Translations under genes and position numbers: made by a program
Part shown: piece after piece, positions 1-13,126 of the stretch
Position numbering within the stretch: position 1 is the stretch's first letter
How the letters are laid out: each line of letters starts with the position of its first letter
Notes under the pieces: generated by a model
Databases searched by the model: none
The model's input: the letters and a program-made list of their open reading frames with translations, nothing else
What the model was told of the DNA's origin: nothing
Source of the DNA: Neurospora crassa OR74A
Taxonomy: Eukaryota > Ascomycota > Sordariomycetes > Sordariales > Sordariaceae
Length of the DNA stretch: 64,000 nucleotides
Direction of reading: 5' to 3'
Assembly: GCF_000182925.2 (NCBI RefSeq)
Contig: NC_026505.1
Location: forward strand, 3,286,001 to 3,350,000

Positions 1-49
1 AGCATCGAACGACGAGAACAGTCAGACTGACACGGAACCGCGATTATAG

Positions 50-648
50 TCAAGTACCACTCGTACCTGCGCAAGATGACCCGGTACAACCCCACTCGCG
101 GTGGTGAGTTACAGCCCTTCCGACACGACGACGATGACAGTCGAGTTCTCGGCCAGACAATACTGACTGCGCATAGGTCCCTTCCACTTCCGCGCTCCTT
201 CCCGCATCTTCTACAAGGCTGTCCGCGGCATGATTCCCCACAAAACTGCCCGTGGCGCCGCTGCCCTTGAGCGCCTCAAGGTCTTCGAGGGTGTCCCTCC
301 CCCCTATGACAAGAAGAAGAAGATGGTCGTTCCCCAGGCTCTCCGTGTCCTGAGACTCCAGCCCGGTCGCAAGTTCTGCACCGTTGGCCGTCTCAGCTCC
401 GAGGTCGGCTGGAAGTACGAGGATGTTGTTTCCAGGTACGTCGGTTCTATCAGAGCTGAGGCTCTTGCTTCCCGAAACAGCGTACCTTGTGTTGCTAACT
501 GCTTGGTAGACTCGAGGAGCGCCGCAAGGCCAAGGGCGCCGCCTACTACGAGCGCAAGAAGGTCGCCGCCCGCCAGCTCTCCGAGGCCAAGAAGAGCGCC
601 AAGGTCAACGACAAGACCGCCGAGGCTCTCAAGGAGTTCGGCTACTAG
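50..648 (+). CDS. RPL16: 60S ribosomal protein L16 (uL13), 5' end missing
   Basis: This is a component of the cytosolic large ribosomal subunit (yeast Rpl16, human RPL13A). The visible exons are 50-103, 177-435 and 510-648, giving the last ~150 of about 200 residues. The translation carries family landmarks: [14 protein letters not shown], then [33 protein letters not shown] and [11 protein letters not shown], and it ends in KEFGY before TAG. Bases 1-49 are the end of an upstream intron, with a CTGAC branch-like site and a TAG acceptor at 47-49, so the start codon lies outside the window. Introns 104-176 (gtgagt donor) and 436-509 (gtacgt donor) are typical small fungal introns. The first junction yields TRGGPFHF; a weaker donor 3 bases upstream would give TRGPFHF as in yeast. 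Identity is very secure; only the 5' part is unseen. Confidence 0.96.
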
Positions 649-2107
649 AGATAGTAGCTGTTGCTTCATCGACTTTTCATCCTTTGTGCGTTTTCACTCT
701 AGATTGGCGCGGTTCAGGGCATCATCAACATTTGCGAGGAAATGTGGAGGAGTCAGTGGCTTTTCGACTCGCTGTTTGTCCCAGGCTTGGGACCTCATAC
801 GAATAAATGATGAGATCACACAACCAATGGAGAGATCATGCATGGGATGAATGGAAGAAACAAGACAAATACCCCCGGGCGTTCAGCATGCAGTTCAGGC
901 CCTTTGTGTGGTGCGTGCCAGGCGTGTTCTCATGACAGGAAGGGACCCTTGCGTCTCGTAGATGACGACCATGCTGTCCAGCGGCACCCCGTGCACAAGC
1001 CCGAACTGCTGAAGCAAGCCAATGAATGACTACTGCGTACTTAAGCCAAATAATGCTAAAGTCTTCGAACGAACCCTTTGATATCGTAGCGTTGTGCTAC
1101 AGTATCACATTTATTTCCAAGCATGGCTAACGCCTCGAGCCCACGACTTCATCACAACCTTAGGCTAATTATCTAGTGAAGCATCACACCTGACATTGCG
1201 AGCTGGTCAGAGACAAACGGTCCTTTAGTGGCTGTTAATACCTTTCCAAGTCCCCTGGCCAATAACTAATTGAATACTTGTCCGCACGACATCCCAAACC
1301 TTACTGTATTTACCATACAATGACAAACATCGTGATCATCTCATGGTGTACTTATGACTTTGGGGTCTTGGACATAGTCGCCATGTGCAAGTTACCTAGT
1401 CCACACGTCCTAACTCGCATTTGCGCATCGCATATCATGAATGAAGCAAGCTTGTGAAGTTGTACATGTTCCTATTCCAGTTCGGGGGTGGCGTACTTCA
1501 CGTCGACAAGAAGGTCATAAACTTCGTTACTCTTCTTCCCTATAAACCGTCTATAGCAGCCCATATGATCCGGCGCTTGAAACCTTGACTTGTTCTAAGT
1601 CTGTCATTCCTTTGTAGTTTTTGTGTTGAGCATCACTTTTCTAAAATAGCATTGCCAATCTTGCACAAGGATATTCCGCCTCTTTCCCTTTCAGGATCTC
1701 ACGATGTCTTTCACTCACAAGTGCAATTACACGGAAGACGGGTTTACGTTAGATTCCAACCAGACTCGAGTCTCTCACGCCAATCGAGCTAGGTAAAAAG
1801 TATGCTGGGACCATTGTCTATGTGTACAAATGATTGAAATCCGCATTACCGATTCTTAGATTATGTTCTCCATTTATATATACATTCCCCTTTCCTTCTC
1901 TTTCCTGCTTTTCTTCTTTTCTTACTATCTGCTTTCTCCTTTCTCTCTTGCCACCACAGAACTCTAACCTCTGGTTGGCCCAACCAATAGCTCGCAAATA
2001 AGAAAGATCAATCAGTGTTGGAATTCGAAAAGCATCGTGTTCCCGAGGAGGCATGTCTCGCAGACTATATAGAGCACAAATCCAGACTTGATTTCATAAC
2101 TCATACT
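649..2107. other. Spacer between L16 and tRNA-Met
   Basis: This holds the 3'UTR of the L16 gene and then about 1.3 kb in which I see no gene. Open frames here are short and lack recognisable motifs. Confidence 0.5.
802..807 (+). terminator. Candidate poly(A) signal of the L16 gene
   Basis: A perfect AATAAA hexamer lies about 155 bases after the L16 stop codon, a normal distance for a fungal 3' end. No transcript evidence is available, so the assignment rests on position and motif. Confidence 0.4.
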
Positions 2108-2213
2108 GGGACCTTGGCGCAGTTGGCTAGCGCGCAGGTCTCATATACCTATATGATCTGGTTAAAAAATCAGAGTAATCCTGAGGTCGGGAGTTCGAGC
2201 CTCCCAGGTCCCA
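2108..2213 (+). tRNA. tRNA-Met (CAU, elongator type) with a 32-nt intron
   Basis: The acceptor arms GGGACCT (2108-2114) and AGGTCCC (2206-2212) pair fully, followed by discriminator A at 2213. The D-arm has GCGC stems around AGTTGGCTA. The anticodon stem CAGGT/TCCTG encloses loop CTCATAA with anticodon CAU at 2142-2144; the U-U pair at 31-39 also occurs in eukaryotic elongator tRNA-Met. The T-arm has GGGAG, TTCGAGC and CTCCC. An intron of 32 nt (2146-2177) interrupts the loop between positions 37 and 38, the canonical place for nuclear tRNA introns. B-box-like GGTTCGA is represented by AGTTCGAGC. T-runs at 2219-2222 and 2233-2241 fit RNA polymerase III termination. Confidence 0.93.
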
Positions 2214-3313
2214 AATCCTTTTGTTGATCCTCTTTTTTTTTGTAAGGTTCCCAACATCATCCTTGCCTTCTTCCCCTTTTGCGGTCTGTTTGGCCAAGCA
2301 GAGCTGTCTTGTCTTTGTTGAAGAGCGACTCATAAGCAATGACCTCGAATGGGCTTTCGAGGTCCCAAAAAATGAAACACATCACGACCTAGCCATTGGT
2401 GCGAATTTGAGTCCTACGCCGAAGTCCCGGACAGTGTGGAGCCGGTAACCGGAGGGCTTGCGATGACATCAGTGCACTCAGCTGCCCCGCGATGTCTGGT
2501 GATGATGGTGAGCTGCTGAGCTGCACAACTTTGAAGTTTTGGGGAACGATTGGTTGTTGACTGGTGTCACAGATTTCTTGGTGAAGGTTCAGCAATATTT
2601 CCAAGACTGGCTGTCTCTCAAAGATGATGTTCAATGTACAGCGCTGCAGGGGTGGCCGTTCAAAGCACCTTTGATCGTTCGTATTTGTATGGTCGTGACA
2701 TTCTGGAGCCTAGTTCTATAACGTGTGTGGCATGCTTACTTCGACGGGTAAGATGGCGCGGGTATCTGTGTTTCCTGTACCGTGGATATTTACTTCGTCT
2801 AACTGAGAATTTGCTCTTTGGGTTTCGAGATCCCATAGATTACACTTCCATAGAATTCCGGGAAACAATGTGTGTGCAAATGTCATGCATGGCAAATAGA
2901 TTGGGTTCGCATACTCGCATCGGGCGGTACCAATTCCGACTACTACCAGGAGCTGACATTGCTACAGGAACAGAAGACTTCACATTTGAATAACAACAAC
3001 AAAGACAAGCGAGCACCCAACTAAGCGTCAAAGCTGGAACGCCCACCAACAAAATAACCAACGCACTCGATCCCGAAGCATTCTAGCCTTCAACAATGGA
3101 TCAGCAATGTGACAACTAGGATTATTCAATCTTTTTGCATTAATCAGGGCTCCTCTCGCACCTCCCTTATCCACATCCACATCCCCTCCTTCGCGTCCTA
3201 GCCACCTATCCCGGCCTAGCAAGTTATCACCGCCTTCCCGCACCGGCCTCCATCTTTCCGGCTCTTCTGAATCCGGCATCGTCATCTCTCGCCCAATTCG
3301 GCTCCCAACCCCA
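2214..3313. other. Spacer downstream of tRNA-Met
   Basis: Apart from the pol III terminator at its left edge I see no supported gene. Several open frames of 70-130 codons exist on both strands, but they overlap one another and show no family motif. Confidence 0.4.
2219..2241 (+). terminator. RNA polymerase III terminator of tRNA-Met
   Basis: Four T residues start six bases after the mature tRNA end, and a nine-T run follows at 2233-2241. This is the usual pol III stop signal with a stronger back-up. Confidence 0.7.
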
Positions 3314-3907
3314 ATGTCAAAAATGGTCCCCGCCCTGAGACTTTCTAATCCACTCCCTAGGCTCCGGCTTCCTCGCTGGCATCCACATCTAGGACTGCGT
3401 CTGCGTTTCACGCACCCCCTCGGCCGTGTGCGCGCTTTCGCTGAGCGCCCCCGTGTAAGTCGCAGTGGGAACGTAGGGATCGTTGCTGGGCCGATGGAAC
3501 TGGGGCGGGGGTAGAGGGTGTGCTTGGTGGTTCTGGTCGCTCTTCTTCCATTTCAGACCAAGGGGAAGAGAAACAGAAGGATGATGGTGATAGTAAACCG
3601 TTGGTGTACGGTTATATCAGGAGCAAGGGGGGCTGTATGCAGGGGAGTCGATGGATGGGACGGTGGTGGTGGTGTCGAGGGGGGTGCGAATGAGGAGTTT
3701 TATGGGAGGAAGGGGATCACGGTGAAGGAGATTCCGAAAGGGGGTGTGCCTTGGCCGGAACGAGGGCGAGATACGAAGGATGGTAAAAAGGTTTGGTCGG
3801 AGGGGGTAATGGGCTTGGTGGAGGCTTTGAGTGCGGCTGATCAGCAGGGGAGGAGAATATGTGATGGGGACCATGATGGTTCAAGCAGGAGAGTAAAGGG
3901 TGGTTAA
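3314..3907 (+). CDS. Unrecognised two-exon ORF (low confidence)
   Basis: A possible protein of 163 residues is formed by exons 3314-3454 and 3557-3907. The 102-bp intron has a strong gtaagt donor and a pyrimidine-rich tract ending in TTTCAG, and the join keeps one frame open to TAA. The N-terminal part is rich in Arg, Pro and Leu with few acids, which could be a mitochondrial presequence. The C-terminal part has more normal composition (for example ITVKEIPKGGVPWPERGRD and VWSEGVMGLVEALSAAD). I do not recognise a family. The G-rich sequence suppresses stop codons, so this could be a chance ORF or the remnant of a larger gene. Confidence 0.25.
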
Positions 3908-4330
3908 ATGTATAGAGATAGAGAGAAGGATACACGCAGAAGGATAGATTAGATGCCGCCTGGTGACAATGGGAGAGATAGCATACGTAGGAGGTGCAGC
4001 GTCAAGCTTACATGAGTAGGATGAGAGGCAGTGGTGGGCTTCACGTTTTGCGTAGATACAACTGACATGAAGCTGGACTTCACAATGAATGTATCAACGA
4101 ACCAACAATTTAAGGCGTGGAAAACATACCCTTACAGGAGCCAACCGTAAAGTTTCTTCTTTCTCCATGATAAAACGCTACGGTATCCCTTCATCTTCAC
4201 TCAAACTAAGGTACGCTTAGTGATGGCTGGATATCGACATCACAAGGCTGAATTGTCAAATCCATTCCCAGTCGCAATCCGCCCAAATCTGAAAAGTCTT
4301 GCAAATTAGGCCAGATAATATGCGGTTATG
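3908..4330. other. Spacer left of the RPT2 3' end
   Basis: This probably contains the 3'UTR of RPT2, which is transcribed leftwards. I see no gene in it. Confidence 0.5.
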
Positions 4331-5947
4331 TTACAAGTACAAGCCCTCGGGCTCGCCTTCCTGCTTGGTGCGCAGAACTCTTTCACGAGCAGCTCTGAAG
4401 TCTGCCATCTGCACCCGCATTCTGCGCTCACGGAGGGCCATGAGACCGGCCTCAGAGCAGATGGCCTTGATGTCGGCACCTGAGAGATCGTCCTTCTGGG
4501 CGATGAACTCTTCCAGGTCAACATCCTCGTTAAGTGACATCTTGCTGGTGTGGAGCGTGAAGATCTTGCGCTTGGTGTTCTGGTCGGGATTCTCGAAGAG
4601 AATCTTGCGGTCGATACGGCCAGGACGGATTAAAGCAGGGTCAAGCGACTCGATCTTGTTGGTGGCCATGATGACCTTGACGTCTCCACGGTCGTCGAAA
4701 CCATCCAGCTGGTTCAGCAGCTCCAACATGGTTCTCTGGATTTCACGTTCGCCGCCCGATGTCGAGTCGTAACGCTTGGTACCGATGGCATCGATTTCGT
4801 CGATGAACACGATGGAAGGGGCATTCTCGGCGGCAACCTGAGGAACATGTTAGAGTATATATTTGACAGTGTAGCTTGAAACACTTTTACATACCTGGAA
4901 AAGCTGGCGGACCAGTCGAGGACCATCACCAAGATACTTTTGGATAAGCTCGCTACCAACGATGCGCAAGAACGTTGCCGAAGTTTGGTTTGCCACAGCC
5001 TTGGCAAGGAGGGTCTTACCGGTACCGGGAGCACCGTAAAGAATGACACCCTTGGGTGGCTTGATACCCATTTCTTCGTAGAGCTCCGGATGCAGCAATG
5101 GAAGCTCAACTGATTCACGAACTTCCTGGATCTGCTGTTCCAAGCCACCAATATCCGCGTACGACTCCGTGGGCGCCTTGTCAAGCTTCATGACGCTGAC
5201 GGCCGGATCCGTGTCGTCGGTGAGCACGCCAACAATGCTGACACTCTTGTGATGTAGCAGGACGCTGGCGCCGGGCTCCAGAAGGTCTTTGTCGACAAAG
5301 CTCATGATGCTAACGTAGTACTCGGGCCCCGATGTGCTGGAAACGATGGCGTGGTCGTCGTCGATCAACTCCTCGAGAACACCGACACCCATGGGGCTGC
5401 CACGCATATCATCGACACGGGAGCGCTCGTCAGCCATACGGTCGGAAGACTCGAGCTCGGACGCAGGAGCATTGCTGTCCTTGGCGGTCTTCGCCTTGCG
5501 TAGACGTTCTTGATTTTCGACATATTCTTCCTCGAGCAGTAGATGATCGTGGATTCGTTGCATTCGTAGGAGTCGGAGTTTGCATCGGCTTGTCGGATAC
5601 ACTGAGGGGAGCTTGGCGGCAGCGCTGGCACCGCCTTGTCTCTTCTTCTTGCGACCGATGCGGGTGGTAGGCTTCGGCGGCGGCTCGTACTTGGGCTTAT
5701 CTTTCTGTTTTGGTGGCGATGGTGGTTAGCGATGTCCATGATGTCAGCGCCTGAGTCTCACAGGACAGCAAGCATGCCGCGCACAACAGAAACCTTGACG
5801 CAACTGAAGCCATCCTACCTTATCTTTCTTGGACTTTGAAGGGTCCTGGCCTCCGCCCATGCCAGACTGATTTTGACCCTGCGCAGCTTGTCAGTATGCG
5901 ATGCGTTGCAAGCTTGAGCTCAGCTCCGTATTGCGGCAACTGACCAT
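4331..5947 (-). CDS. RPT2: 26S proteasome regulatory subunit 4 (Rpt2) AAA-ATPase
   Basis: This ATPase of the 19S base ring unfolds substrates and opens the 20S gate. The exons, in transcription order, are 5947-5945, 5878-5819, 5704-4895 and 4837-4331, giving 459 residues. The first coding exon is the ATG alone, followed at once by a gtcagt donor; exon 2 starts GQNQSG, so Gly2 fits the N-myristoylation signal known for Rpt2. Then come the [15 protein letters not shown] region, a coiled-coil segment, the OB domain, Walker A GAPGTGKT (about residue 246), Walker B FIDEID (302-307) and the arginine-finger region [11 protein letters not shown]. The C-terminus is LYL, an HbYX motif that docks into the 20S alpha ring. 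The protein is about 20 residues longer than yeast Rpt2. The gene is head to head with UBC1. Identity is very secure and exon 1 is well supported by the family N-terminus. Confidence 0.95.
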
Positions 5948-7102
5948 GTTGACGGTCCGCCTTTCGCGATTCTTGAAAGTGTGGTGGAAGACTCAAAGGG
6001 GTGCTGAGAATTATATGATGGGGTCGCAAAAGTGCCGCACGATCTGAACTCGTTGATCTCAGCGGCAGTGATGGAAACGATTAAGTTGTGCTGGTGTTCG
6101 TTGTTGGCGGATGCCCGTTTGAGGTTCAGTTGCGACGGGATGGCGAGCTCCAGTTCAGGCCCCCAGTGAACGCGACACACCTCATCCGTCTGTCGTCCAG
6201 TCGTACACCTGACGCACAGACCATCAAGACTACTAAGCTGCCGGGGGCAATAGCACCTTGCATGTCGTTTGAGCGCTCCTAGCACTTGCTGTGCGTTTGC
6301 ATTCGATCTGTCTACTGACCATACCTGGACAAGCTGCACAGCTTTAAGTTTGTACTTGTACCGTATGACGGACTGTTTTCCCATACATACAGCGCATGGC
6401 CACGACATTGGCAAGGGAGGGGACCATCCCAGGGACGAGTCCAGCCAGAGCCTCCTGCTTCCATCCTATCCCGTCGCAACTTTGTGTACATTGGAGGGCG
6501 ACAGTGGTCATTCGTCCTCAACCTTGCCCGTACTATACTAAAAAATAAAGCAAGGTGTGGCTGAGGCGATCAAAACACTAGGAAGAACACCACGCTCGCC
6601 AATTAGGTTATGTGAGCATTTGACTCTTGGCACTCTTGGGTACCTCTACGGACGCTGCTCCCCACCTGACTCTTGAAGTTGCCTTTTTGCTTTCCTTTCC
6701 CTCGACAGGAAGTGACGACGACCATCTCACCTTGTCAGCGAATGCTCTTTCAGCCTTGCATTCACAAATAACCTACGGTACCTAAGCAGGCCCGGTTCGC
6801 CAATCCTCGATCAGTTGCGGAAGAAAACCTAAAACGTCCTGTCGTTCGTTCCACTGCCAGCTCCTCCATCACTGAAGAAACCCTCCCGTCTCACCTTGCA
6901 ACATCATTTCACGGGCCTCCTTGACCCCTCCACAAGGTTAATCTTATCAGTACTCCGTTGTTATACTTCACTTATTTCGCTGAACACCACTTCCTACCAT
7001 CTTATTTGCGTCCAACAGCAAACCATATACTGTACCCACTCCCATTCCCATTTGGGCGCAATACACTTCCCTTCCTCTGCACCAACACCCCATCACTTGA
7101 CC
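5948..7102. promoter_or_regulatory. Divergent promoter region RPT2 / UBC1
   Basis: This 1.15 kb interval separates the start codons of two genes of the ubiquitin-proteasome pathway transcribed away from each other. The UBC1 side (about 6830-7100) is pyrimidine-rich, as expected for a fungal 5'UTR. I looked for the yeast Rpn4 element GGTGGCAAA in both orientations by eye and did not find it. Confidence 0.5.
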
Positions 7103-8047
7103 ATGGCGACTACTCGTGAGCGCCGCGTTGCGAAGGAATTGCAGGATATATGGAATGACCGCGAGACCTCGGGCGTCATGGCCGAACCTCTCGACTCGAG
7201 CAATCTGTCGCACCTCAAGGGCTCCTTCAGCGGCCCTCCAGACTCGCCCTATGCTGGGGGTACATACGAGGTCGACATTCAGATTCCGGATAAGTACCCG
7301 TTCAAGCCGCCCTCGATGTATCTTATTACCAAGATCTGGCACCCCAACGTCAGCAGTGTCACTGTACGTTTCTCTCGTTTTTGTCCCCTTGTTTTATGAT
7401 GGATGTTAGGAAGTAGGTGGAGTTTGGAGAGCTCAACTAACCCTCCGACGTCTTTACAGGGCGCCATCTGCCTCGACATTCTGGGAACAGCATGGTCCCC
7501 GGTCGGCACGATTAAGACAGCGCTGCTTGCCGTACGAATGCTTCTTGAATCGCCAAACCCGAAGGATCCCCAGGACGCCCAGGTGGCCAAGATGTTGATG
7601 GAAAACCCCAAGCTGTTCGCCCGAACGGCACACGACTGGGCCGTCAAGTATGCCGGCGCGCCCAGGGTGGACAAGATTCCTCTCAAGTATGATGAGACCG
7701 CAAAGGAAGGTTCAAGGAACGATGCTAGCAGGTACGTGGCATTTCTGACCATCCCGATGCAGTGAACCACCTTGTGTTAAGCAAAAGCCATATGGACAAT
7801 GCATTACTGGAAACCCGGAATAAAAGTCAGAGGCGACTAACCTTGAGAGCCTGCTTGGCGAACCCAACACAGATATGCTGGATATAACAAGGACCTGGTG
7901 GATCGTTTTGTCAACATGGGATTCGACGTAGAAAAGGTGGTCGATGCTTTTAAATTTGTGGGTATTGACCGGAACGGAGGCGCCGATTACGAACTCGAGG
8001 AAGCATACATGGGCGATATCACTGCGCGGCTCCTCGGCGAGCAGTGA
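7103..8047 (+). CDS. UBC1: Ubiquitin-conjugating enzyme E2 with UBA domain (Ubc1/UBE2K family)
   Basis: This class of E2 accepts ubiquitin from E1 and builds mainly K48-linked chains on proteasome substrates. Exons 7103-7363, 7460-7731 and 7873-8047 give 235 residues. The UBC fold includes HLKGSFSGPPDSPYAGGTY, YPFKPP, the HPN motif (IWHPNVSSVT) and the active-site Cys91 in GAICLDIL. Residues ~184-230 form a C-terminal UBA domain (VDRFVNMGFDVEKVVDAF), which distinguishes this E2 from Ubc4/5 types. Introns have gtacgt donors and CAG acceptors. The start ATG is in good context (ACCATGG) and matches the start of the E2 fold. It is divergent from RPT2 and convergent with the succinyl-CoA ligase gene. 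Confidence 0.95.
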
Positions 8048-8926
8048 CATTCGAGAGTGAGGGCGGGCAATGAGAGCAACAAACACGGCTATGTATAGTG
8101 ATGAGGTGGTGGTATGGTTTTACCGATCAGCATTATGGAAATCAGAACGGTATGGACTTTAAAAGCGGACAGGTAAAGCGAAGGATGGAAACCGCAGCAG
8201 CTGAGGCCGACGTTCGACTGGTTTATTCGGTGGTAGGATGGCGCGGCTTCGTCTGTTATTAGTTTATACATCAGCCGCATTCGGATATGGAGTTTTACGG
8301 ACGACAAGGGTGTCAATGGAGCAATGGAATTTCTGGCTTCTTTCTACTACTGATTCCTCACTTTCCCGTTGCTCGGAGTTTCCGTCCTCCTTTACATGGT
8401 AGCTAGCAAAGTGATAGCGTATCTATACAAAGTGTATGGCGCATTCAAGCCAATAGGCGAAGACAGGTCGGTAAGTCATGTTTATGTGACGTTGTGAATA
8501 AATGGAAAGTATAATATACCTAACCGCCCACACCCATTCCTTGGTTTCACCTCTATCAACAAGAACGTCGCAAGATGCGGAAAGGGATATAAATGCACCA
8601 CACGGTATACGCCCAGTCCCCACTCCCAGTAGCAATGGCCAAATGTCTCTATCAGGCTTCAATTGTCATCCCAAGACACAGTCACAAATGCAATACGCTC
8701 CGCGTTCCCTGCTTCCTTCTGACTGTGCCTTCGGCCCCGACCAGGTCGGCAGATAAGCCGAACCAGAAATACAAGACTACCCGTGCGCAGAGACAGAGGA
8801 GACATGGACAAGATGTTTTGGTTGTATGGCTGGTTGGCTGGCTGCTGCGACTATTCATATGTCCGCCTCAAAGTAGACAAAAGAAAATGTTCGAAAGATT
8901 AAAACATGAACCCCTTCAAACTTTTC
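8048..8926. other. Convergent 3' spacer UBC1 / succinyl-CoA ligase
   Basis: This lies between two stop codons facing each other, so it should contain two 3'UTRs. I see no additional gene. Confidence 0.5.
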
Positions 8927-11410
<2,484 letters not shown>

Positions 11411-13126
11411 ATGGCGACAACAACGGTCACAGTCACTCGCAGCAAGAAGAATGCAAACTTGCCGTCCGAAAACGACAGGTTCTTGAGATGTTGCGCCGAC
11501 ATCGCGAACGCCCTCATCGAAGATCATGAAGCCGCTCAAAACGGCCGTCCGCAAAAGGACATTAATCTCAACAGCCTTCGATCCAAGTTTGCGAAGAAAC
11601 ACAAAATCAACAACGTCCCCCCACTAACCGCTATTATCGCCGCTGTTCCCGAACATTACAAGAAGTACATCTTGCCCAGACTCATCGCCAAGCCCATCAG
11701 AACCTCGTCGGGTATCGCTGTAGTGGCTGTCATGTGCAAGCCCCATCGATGCCCCCATATTGCGTATACCGGCAATATTTGCGTCTACTGCCCCGGTGGT
11801 CCAGACTCCGACTTCGAATACAGCACACAGTCATACACGGGATATGAGCCGACATCGATGAGAGCCATCCGGGCTCGTTACGACCCCTTCGAGCAGGCGA
11901 GAGGACGAGTTGATCAGCTAAAGTCATTGGGCCACTCGGTCGACAAGGTCGAATACATCATCATGGGCGGCACTTTCATGTCGCTCCCTGAATCATACAG
12001 AGACGAGTTTATTTCCCAGCTACACAACGCCCTGAGCGGCTACGGAACCTTGAACGTGGACGAGGCTGTGAGGTCGGGAGAACAGAGCAACATCAAGTGC
12101 GTGGGTATTACGATAGAGACTAGACCGGATTACTGCCTTCAGCCCCATCTTTCGAGCATGCTGCGCTACGGCTGCACCCGTCTCGAAATTGGGGTTCAAT
12201 CCCTTTACGAAGATGTTGCCCGCGATACCAACCGTGGTCACACCGTTGCTGCCGTCGCCGAAACCTTTTGCCTCGCCAAGGATGCCGGTTTCAAGGTGGT
12301 CAGCCACATGATGCCTGACCTTCCGAACGTCGGCATGGAGAGAGATCTTGACCAGTTCCGGGAGTACTTTGAGAACCCAGCTTTTCGTACCGACGGTCTC
12401 AAGATCTATCCTACCCTTGTCATCCGTGGAACGGGCCTTTACGAGTTGTGGAGGACAGGCAGGTATCAAAACTACACACCCAACGGATTGATCGACCTCG
12501 TGGCAAGGATAATGGCCCTCGTTCCCCCCTGGACTCGCATCTACCGCGTCCAGCGTGATATCCCCATGCCGCTGGTGACGTCCGGTGTCGAGAACGGTAA
12601 TCTGCGTGAGCTGGCTTTGGCGCGTATGAAGGACTTTGGAACCACCTGCCGCGATGTGCGCACTCGTGAAGTTGGTGTTAACGAGGTCAAGAACAAGATC
12701 AGGCCTAATCAAATCGAGCTCGTCCGTCGCGACTACACCGCCAACGGCGGCTGGGAGACTTTCCTCGCCTACGAGGATCCCAAGCAGGACATCTTGGTCG
12801 GTCTGCTCCGCCTGCGTAAGTGTTCGGAAAAGTACACGTTCCGCGAGGAGTTGGTTGGGCAGCCCACCAGTCTGGTCCGCGAGTTGCACGTTTACGGCAT
12901 GGCTGTACCTTTGCACGTCAGAGACCCGAGGAAATTCCAGCATCAAGGTTTCGGTACGCTTCTCATGGAGGAGGCCGAGAGGATTGCGAGAGACGAGCAC
13001 GGAAGTGTGAAGATCAGCGTTATTTCTGGTGTCGGTGTGCGTAGCTACTATAGGAAACTCGGGTATTGGCTCGATGGGCCTTACATGTCCAAGTGGCTCG
13101 ATGGCAGGCCTGGACCTGAGGAGTAG
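11411..13126 (+). CDS. ELP3: Elongator complex catalytic subunit Elp3
   Basis: Elp3 is the catalytic subunit of Elongator, which starts 5-carboxymethyl modification of wobble uridines in tRNA. This is one uninterrupted ORF of 571 residues, close to the family length. The radical-SAM half has the iron-sulfur motif [17 protein letters not shown] (Cys114, Cys124, Cys127), then [15 protein letters not shown], a strongly conserved Elp3 segment, and MGGTFMSLP and [11 protein letters not shown]. The C-terminal GNAT acetyltransferase half (about 410-560) has the acetyl-CoA-binding loop [14 protein letters not shown] and [13 protein letters not shown]. The start ATG directly precedes the family N-terminus. 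Lack of introns contrasts with most neighbours. Confidence 0.97.
   Translation: MATTTVTVTRSKKNANLPSENDRFLRCCADIANALIEDHEAAQNGRPQKDINLNSLRSKFAKKHKINNVPPLTAIIAAVPEHYKKYILPRLIAKPIRTSSGIAVVAVMCKPHRCPHIAYTGNICVYCPGGPDSDFEYSTQSYTGYEPTSMRAIRARYDPFEQARGRVDQLKSLGHSVDKVEYIIMGGTFMSLPESYRDEFISQLHNALSGYGTLNVDEAVRSGEQSNIKCVGITIETRPDYCLQPHLSSMLRYGCTRLEIGVQSLYEDVARDTNRGHTVAAVAETFCLAKDAGFKVVSHMMPDLPNVGMERDLDQFREYFENPAFRTDGLKIYPTLVIRGTGLYELWRTGRYQNYTPNGLIDLVARIMALVPPWTRIYRVQRDIPMPLVTSGVENGNLRELALARMKDFGTTCRDVRTREVGVNEVKNKIRPNQIELVRRDYTANGGWETFLAYEDPKQDILVGLLRLRKCSEKYTFREELVGQPTSLVRELHVYGMAVPLHVRDPRKFQHQGFGTLLMEEAERIARDEHGSVKISVISGVGVRSYYRKLGYWLDGPYMSKWLDGRPGPEE

Noticed and set aside
104-176. Possible C/D snoRNA in an L16 intron (GATGA and CTGA present)
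   Set aside because: The intron is only 73 nt, the boxes are imperfect and no terminal stem is visible.
5948-7102. Yeast-type Rpn4 (PACE) element in the RPT2/UBC1 promoter
   Set aside because: Neither GGTGGCAAA nor its reverse complement was seen.
12020-13000. 326-codon open frame antisense to ELP3
   Set aside because: The sense frame is unmistakable Elp3; the antisense frame is a codon-bias shadow.
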